DNA of 64,000 nucleotides from Eubacteriales bacterium (GTDB lineage: Bacteria; Bacillota; Clostridia; Lachnospirales; Lachnospiraceae). A model generated the notes under the pieces. It saw nothing but the letters and a program-made list of their open reading frames with translations, did no database searches and was not told where the DNA came from. Position 1 is the stretch's first letter. Each line of letters opens with the position of its first letter. The stretch covers positions 1-64,000 of the forward strand of contig JAUNJG010000009.1 in NCBI GenBank assembly GCA_030533385.1. Reading direction: 5' to 3'. Below, in pieces: positions 61,322 to 64,000 of this stretch. A program made the translations under genes and the position numbers.

Positions 61322-63180
61322 CTCGTCACCTCTGCTTCTTCCAAAATTCTTTTTATGAGAGACACTCTGTGAAAAGGAGTGATAAAATAATATCCTGCAC
61401 CGACGTCTCTTCCCTCGGCGATGATTCTGCGGGAAATGTCCACGGCGGCCTCCTCCCACCGCTCTCTCCCCGCCTCCGGCTCATACCGGGCCAGCACCTC
61501 ATCCGGCACGAAAATGCCCGGCATCTCATTTTTAATAAACAGAGCGTTTCTTCGGCTTACCAGGGGCATGATTCCAATCAGGATCTTGGCACCGGTGCGC
61601 TCCCGCAGATCAGACAGTCTTTCCAACCCCTCCTCAGAATATACAGGCTGGCTCAAAAAATACTGGCAGCCCGCCTCCATCTTCTTTTTCATGCGGTCTG
61701 CAATCTTCTCCGGATTGGCGCCGCTTTGATTCAGCGCACCGCCAAAAAAGATGGGATCTTCCTGAAAGACCTCCTCATTCAAACTGTCCAAAAACTGCAT
61801 GAGCCGGATGGAATTAAAATCAAAGACACTCTTCGTAAAAGGACGTTCCTCCCTTCCCACCGGATCCCCCGTGACCAACAGTATATTTCTGATGTCACTG
61901 ACATGGGCGCCCAGAAAGCCGCTCCTTAACCCGATGCGGTTCCTGTCCCGGCAGGACAGGTGAGGCATCACGTCCATCCCCGTCTCCCTCTTAATTTTTG
62001 CAGCCATCAAAAGAGAATCGGCCCGGGAGCGGGCCAGCGGAGAATCAGCGATGGTAATGACGTCCACCGCCGCCCCCTTCAGCGCCTGCGCTCCCGCCAT
62101 CACCTTCTCGTCAAAACAGTCAAAAGGTGGGTCAAGCTCCACGGCACACACTTTCTCTCCCCGCTCCAGCTTCTCCCGAAAAAGGTTTCGCACGCCGGGT
62201 TTTTTCTTCTCCTTTGCCGCGCCGGACACCTGTGCCTTCCTCTTCGGCACAATTCTCGCAGGCGCCTTCCTCCCCCCTTTTTCAAGAAGGGTTCCAATCT
62301 CCTTGATGTACTCCGGCGTCGTGCCGCAGCAGCCGCCGATGATGCCGGCGCCAAGGCCGACCATGCCGGTCACTTTCTCCCCAAAATAAGTCACGCTGTC
62401 CGAGTAGACCGCACGCCCCCTCACAATCTGCGGATACCCCCGGTTTGGCAAAGCGGTCAAAACCTTTCCCTCCGGCATTCCTTCCTCCCTCACATAATCA
62501 GAGAGAAACCGCTCCATGTGGGCTGCGCCGACGCCGCAGTTCAACCCCACCGCATCCAGCAGTCCGCTGTCCACCGCCCGCTTTAGCACCGTCCTATAAT
62601 GAAATCCCGTACGCCCATAGCCGCTGGGGATAAAAGAAAACTGCCCGATGAGAAAAGCGCCCGGCGCCTTCTGCCTGATGTGCCGGGCCAGCTTTAACAC
62701 ATACCGCTCGTCAGGAAAAGACTCCATCACGAACACCTCGGCCCCCGCGGCAAGGAAACAGTCGGCAATCTCCCTGTACTGATCCATCAACTCTCCAAAC
62801 TCCGTCTCCGCCTCCTCAAAAATTGGGCCGATGTCCGCCGCCGCATACACCTTCTCACCCCGGACGTCCGCCTCCTGCGCCGCCTGCACGGCCAGCAGAA
62901 AGCCTTCCCTCACCCAGCGAAGATAATCTTCTTTTTTAAGTTCCGGGTGCCGCCTTCTCATCTCCTCAAAAGTTTTTTTGTTGGCGAGAAACGTGTTGCT
63001 TCTAAGCAGCCTTGCCCCCGCATCTATATATTCTTTATGAATCTTCAGGATGCGCTCGGGACAATAAAAATTACCTTCCTCCGGGCAAAGATAATTCCCC
63101 GGCGCCACCTCATCAAAATAGGTTCCCATGGCGCCGTCCGTCAACAGCACATGCTCTTTTAAATACTCTCTAATTTCCAT
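61318..63180 (-). CDS. Bifunctional homocysteine S-methyltransferase / 5,10-methylenetetrahydrofolate reductase
   Basis: A 620-residue fusion. The N-terminal ~300 residues are a homocysteine S-methyltransferase domain (LLTDGAMGTYFDE, GLNCGVGAAHM, and zinc-binding GGCCGTTPEYI); the C-terminal ~270 are an FAD-type methylenetetrahydrofolate reductase (VCAVELDPPFDCF, VITIADSPLARS, LLVTGDPVG, GGALNQSGANPE). It thus makes methyl-THF, the MetH substrate, and carries a second homocysteine-methylating module. metH overlaps its stop codon. A terminator-like hairpin lies in its leader. Confidence 0.95.
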   Translation of the reverse strand: MEIREYLKEHVLLTDGAMGTYFDEVAPGNYLCPEEGNFYCPERILKIHKEYIDAGARLLRSNTFLANKKTFEEMRRRHPELKKEDYLRWVREGFLLAVQAAQEADVRGEKVYAAADIGPIFEEAETEFGELMDQYREIADCFLAAGAEVFVMESFPDERYVLKLARHIRQKAPGAFLIGQFSFIPSGYGRTGFHYRTVLKRAVDSGLLDAVGLNCGVGAAHMERFLSDYVREEGMPEGKVLTALPNRGYPQIVRGRAVYSDSVTYFGEKVTGMVGLGAGIIGGCCGTTPEYIKEIGTLLEKGGRKAPARIVPKRKAQVSGAAKEKKKPGVRNLFREKLERGEKVCAVELDPPFDCFDEKVMAGAQALKGAAVDVITIADSPLARSRADSLLMAAKIKRETGMDVMPHLSCRDRNRIGLRSGFLGAHVSDIRNILLVTGDPVGREERPFTKSVFDFNSIRLMQFLDSLNEEVFQEDPIFFGGALNQSGANPEKIADRMKKKMEAGCQYFLSQPVYSEEGLERLSDLRERTGAKILIGIMPLVSRRNALFIKNEMPGIFVPDEVLARYEPEAGRERWEEAAVDISRRIIAEGRDVGAGYYFITPFHRVSLIKRILEEAEVTR

Positions 63181-63200
63181 CCTTTCTCCTCACATTCCGC

Positions 63201-63253
63201 AAAAAGGCCTGCATACCCACGCCGGGTCAAACCGCCGGAGGAGATATGCAGGC
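63201..63253 (-). terminator. Hairpin terminator before the methyltransferase/MTHFR gene
   Basis: GCCTGCATA (63207-63215) pairs with TATGCAGGC (63245-63253), with an inner CCGGCG-type helix, followed on the minus strand by CTTTTTG. It separates the upstream unknown gene from the fusion gene, only about 20 bp before its ATG, so it could also attenuate it. Confidence 0.75.
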
Positions 63254-63269
63254 AACCATCTTTCTTTCC

Positions 63270-63980
63270 TTATAATGCAGTTATCTTTCCGTCATATTCC
63301 AGATTCAGCCGTCCTTTCATGTGACAGGCCAGCCCAATCTTCCTCATACAGCGCATCATGGAACGGTTGTCCGCCACGCCGTACTTTTCAATGATAGATA
63401 CAAACTTATCAATCATATCCATAGCCTCCGGATCCGACAGATAGAAGGTCTCAATGATATCCTCGATATTTTTCCTCCTGGAAGTGGTAAACAGCAGCAG
63501 AGTAATCTGAAGGGCCACCAAAATATGATACAGTTCCCGATTGTACTCCGACATCCCCGCCTTCAAAAATGCAAATAAATCGCTCAGCCGCATGGTATCA
63601 ATATCATCCATGTGCATGTCGTGAGCCTTTAACGTATTTTCCACGTCAATGTCCATGATGACAGAACTTACCATCATCGCCGTCTGCCTGGCATCCAGAT
63701 CGTGTTCCGACACGGCAATCAGCGTCGGCGCCTGCCTGCTCATCTGCCGACAGTAAATCAAGTCCCGCACCAACGCATTCTCAAACAGTTCATCCGACAA
63801 CCCGCTGTCCACCTTCACAATAAATGCACCTTTTCCCGTGTCCATCGCCACCGGACGGCTGCAATCCTCAGGACTTTCCGGATTCATCTTCACAATCGTC
63901 ACCGGATAGACCAGCTCCTTCGTCAGCTCCTCATACAACTCCTGCGTCTTTTCAGACAAAACCTTCCCTAAAATTTCCAT
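63270..63980 (-). CDS. Unknown protein, 236 residues
   Basis: A complete frame starting MEILGKVLSEKTQELYEELT with AGGAAAGG upstream. It has no signal peptide and no clear membrane helix apart from a moderately hydrophobic LVALQITLLLFTT near 160. The acidic, helix-rich sequence has several M-D/D-M pairs (SSVIMDIDVENTLKAHDMHMDD) and no recognisable catalytic motif. I do not recognise the family; the next gene is separated by a terminator. Confidence 0.75.
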   Translation of the reverse strand: MEILGKVLSEKTQELYEELTKELVYPVTIVKMNPESPEDCSRPVAMDTGKGAFIVKVDSGLSDELFENALVRDLIYCRQMSRQAPTLIAVSEHDLDARQTAMMVSSVIMDIDVENTLKAHDMHMDDIDTMRLSDLFAFLKAGMSEYNRELYHILVALQITLLLFTTSRRKNIEDIIETFYLSDPEAMDMIDKFVSIIEKYGVADNRSMMRCMRKIGLACHMKGRLNLEYDGKITAL

Positions 63981-64000
63981 AATATCAACCTTTCCTTTTT

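Noticed and set aside
61322..61459. Longer metH start giving 46 additional N-terminal residues
   Set aside because: The extension overlaps the upstream gene out of frame, is Arg/Gly-rich, and the family starts at the ATG at 61321.

Overview
The window is a gene-dense chromosomal stretch of an anaerobic Gram-positive bacterium, most likely a member of the Lachnospiraceae (Clostridia, Bacillota). The reasons are the co-occurrence of CodY, single-chain FGAM synthase (PurL), type III glutamine synthetase, a complete RnfCDGEAB complex, single-chain glycyl-tRNA synthetase, a SpoVB-type flippase, a YlmC/YmxH sporulation-type protein and LuxS, together with AGGAGG ribosome binding sites and consensus sigma-A promoters. 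I count 48 protein genes; 45 lie on the minus strand and only three (a GntR regulator, luxS and a small Cys-rich gene) on the plus strand. No rRNA, tRNA, CRISPR array, prophage or complete insertion sequence was seen.

Layout from left to right (most genes read right to left). 1-9.1 kb: the competence/replication/CodY neighbourhood comM, dprA, topA, codY, a DUF262 gene wedged in before rpsB (only its first 11 codons are inside), and nrdR. 9.2-14.5 kb: pnp, a divergent GntR/FCD regulator convergent with a metal-dependent cyclase gene, a 300-nt region that folds into a pseudoknotted RNA on paper, and a secreted protein of unknown role. 14.6-20.7 kb: purL, luxS, a small Cys-rich protein, a YlmC/YmxH protein and a lysophospholipase-like hydrolase. 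20.9-26.6 kb: the Rnf ion-pumping ferredoxin:NAD+ oxidoreductase operon and a NusG-domain-II membrane protein. 26.6-34 kb: a glycosyltransferase, purA, a SpoVB-like flippase, purB and purF. 34.1-45.8 kb: a long tight run folC-folP-folBK-pheA-LTA-synthase-like-ppx-ppk-GH3 lipoprotein behind one strong promoter. 46-54.8 kb: type III glutamine synthetase behind a leader attenuator, glyQS, recO, era and an M16C metallopeptidase. 55-64 kb: ilvN-ilvC with a CodY box, an LCP cell-wall ligase, a glycosyltransferase, and the methyl-cycle pair metH plus a homocysteine methyltransferase/methylenetetrahydrofolate reductase fusion, followed by an unrecognised gene.

The genes interlock around nitrogen, one-carbon and purine metabolism: CodY is encoded here and one of its likely targets (ilvC) lies 53 kb away in the same window; folate genes feed MetH and purine synthesis; LuxS recycles S-ribosylhomocysteine to the homocysteine that MetH and the fusion protein methylate; PurF/PurL/PurB/PurA cover four of the steps to AMP.

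The most interesting non-routine signals are a DUF262 protein that keeps its DGQQR motif but has lost the histidine pair of its HNH-like C-terminus, the pseudoknotted RNA candidate at about 13.62-13.80 kb, a 100-nt hairpin-closed element between nrdR and comM, a solitary IS200/IS605-like right end behind purL, palindromic operators over the cyclase and gntR promoters, the glutamine synthetase attenuator and the CodY box of ilvC. All function calls come from reading the sequence; no database search was run.
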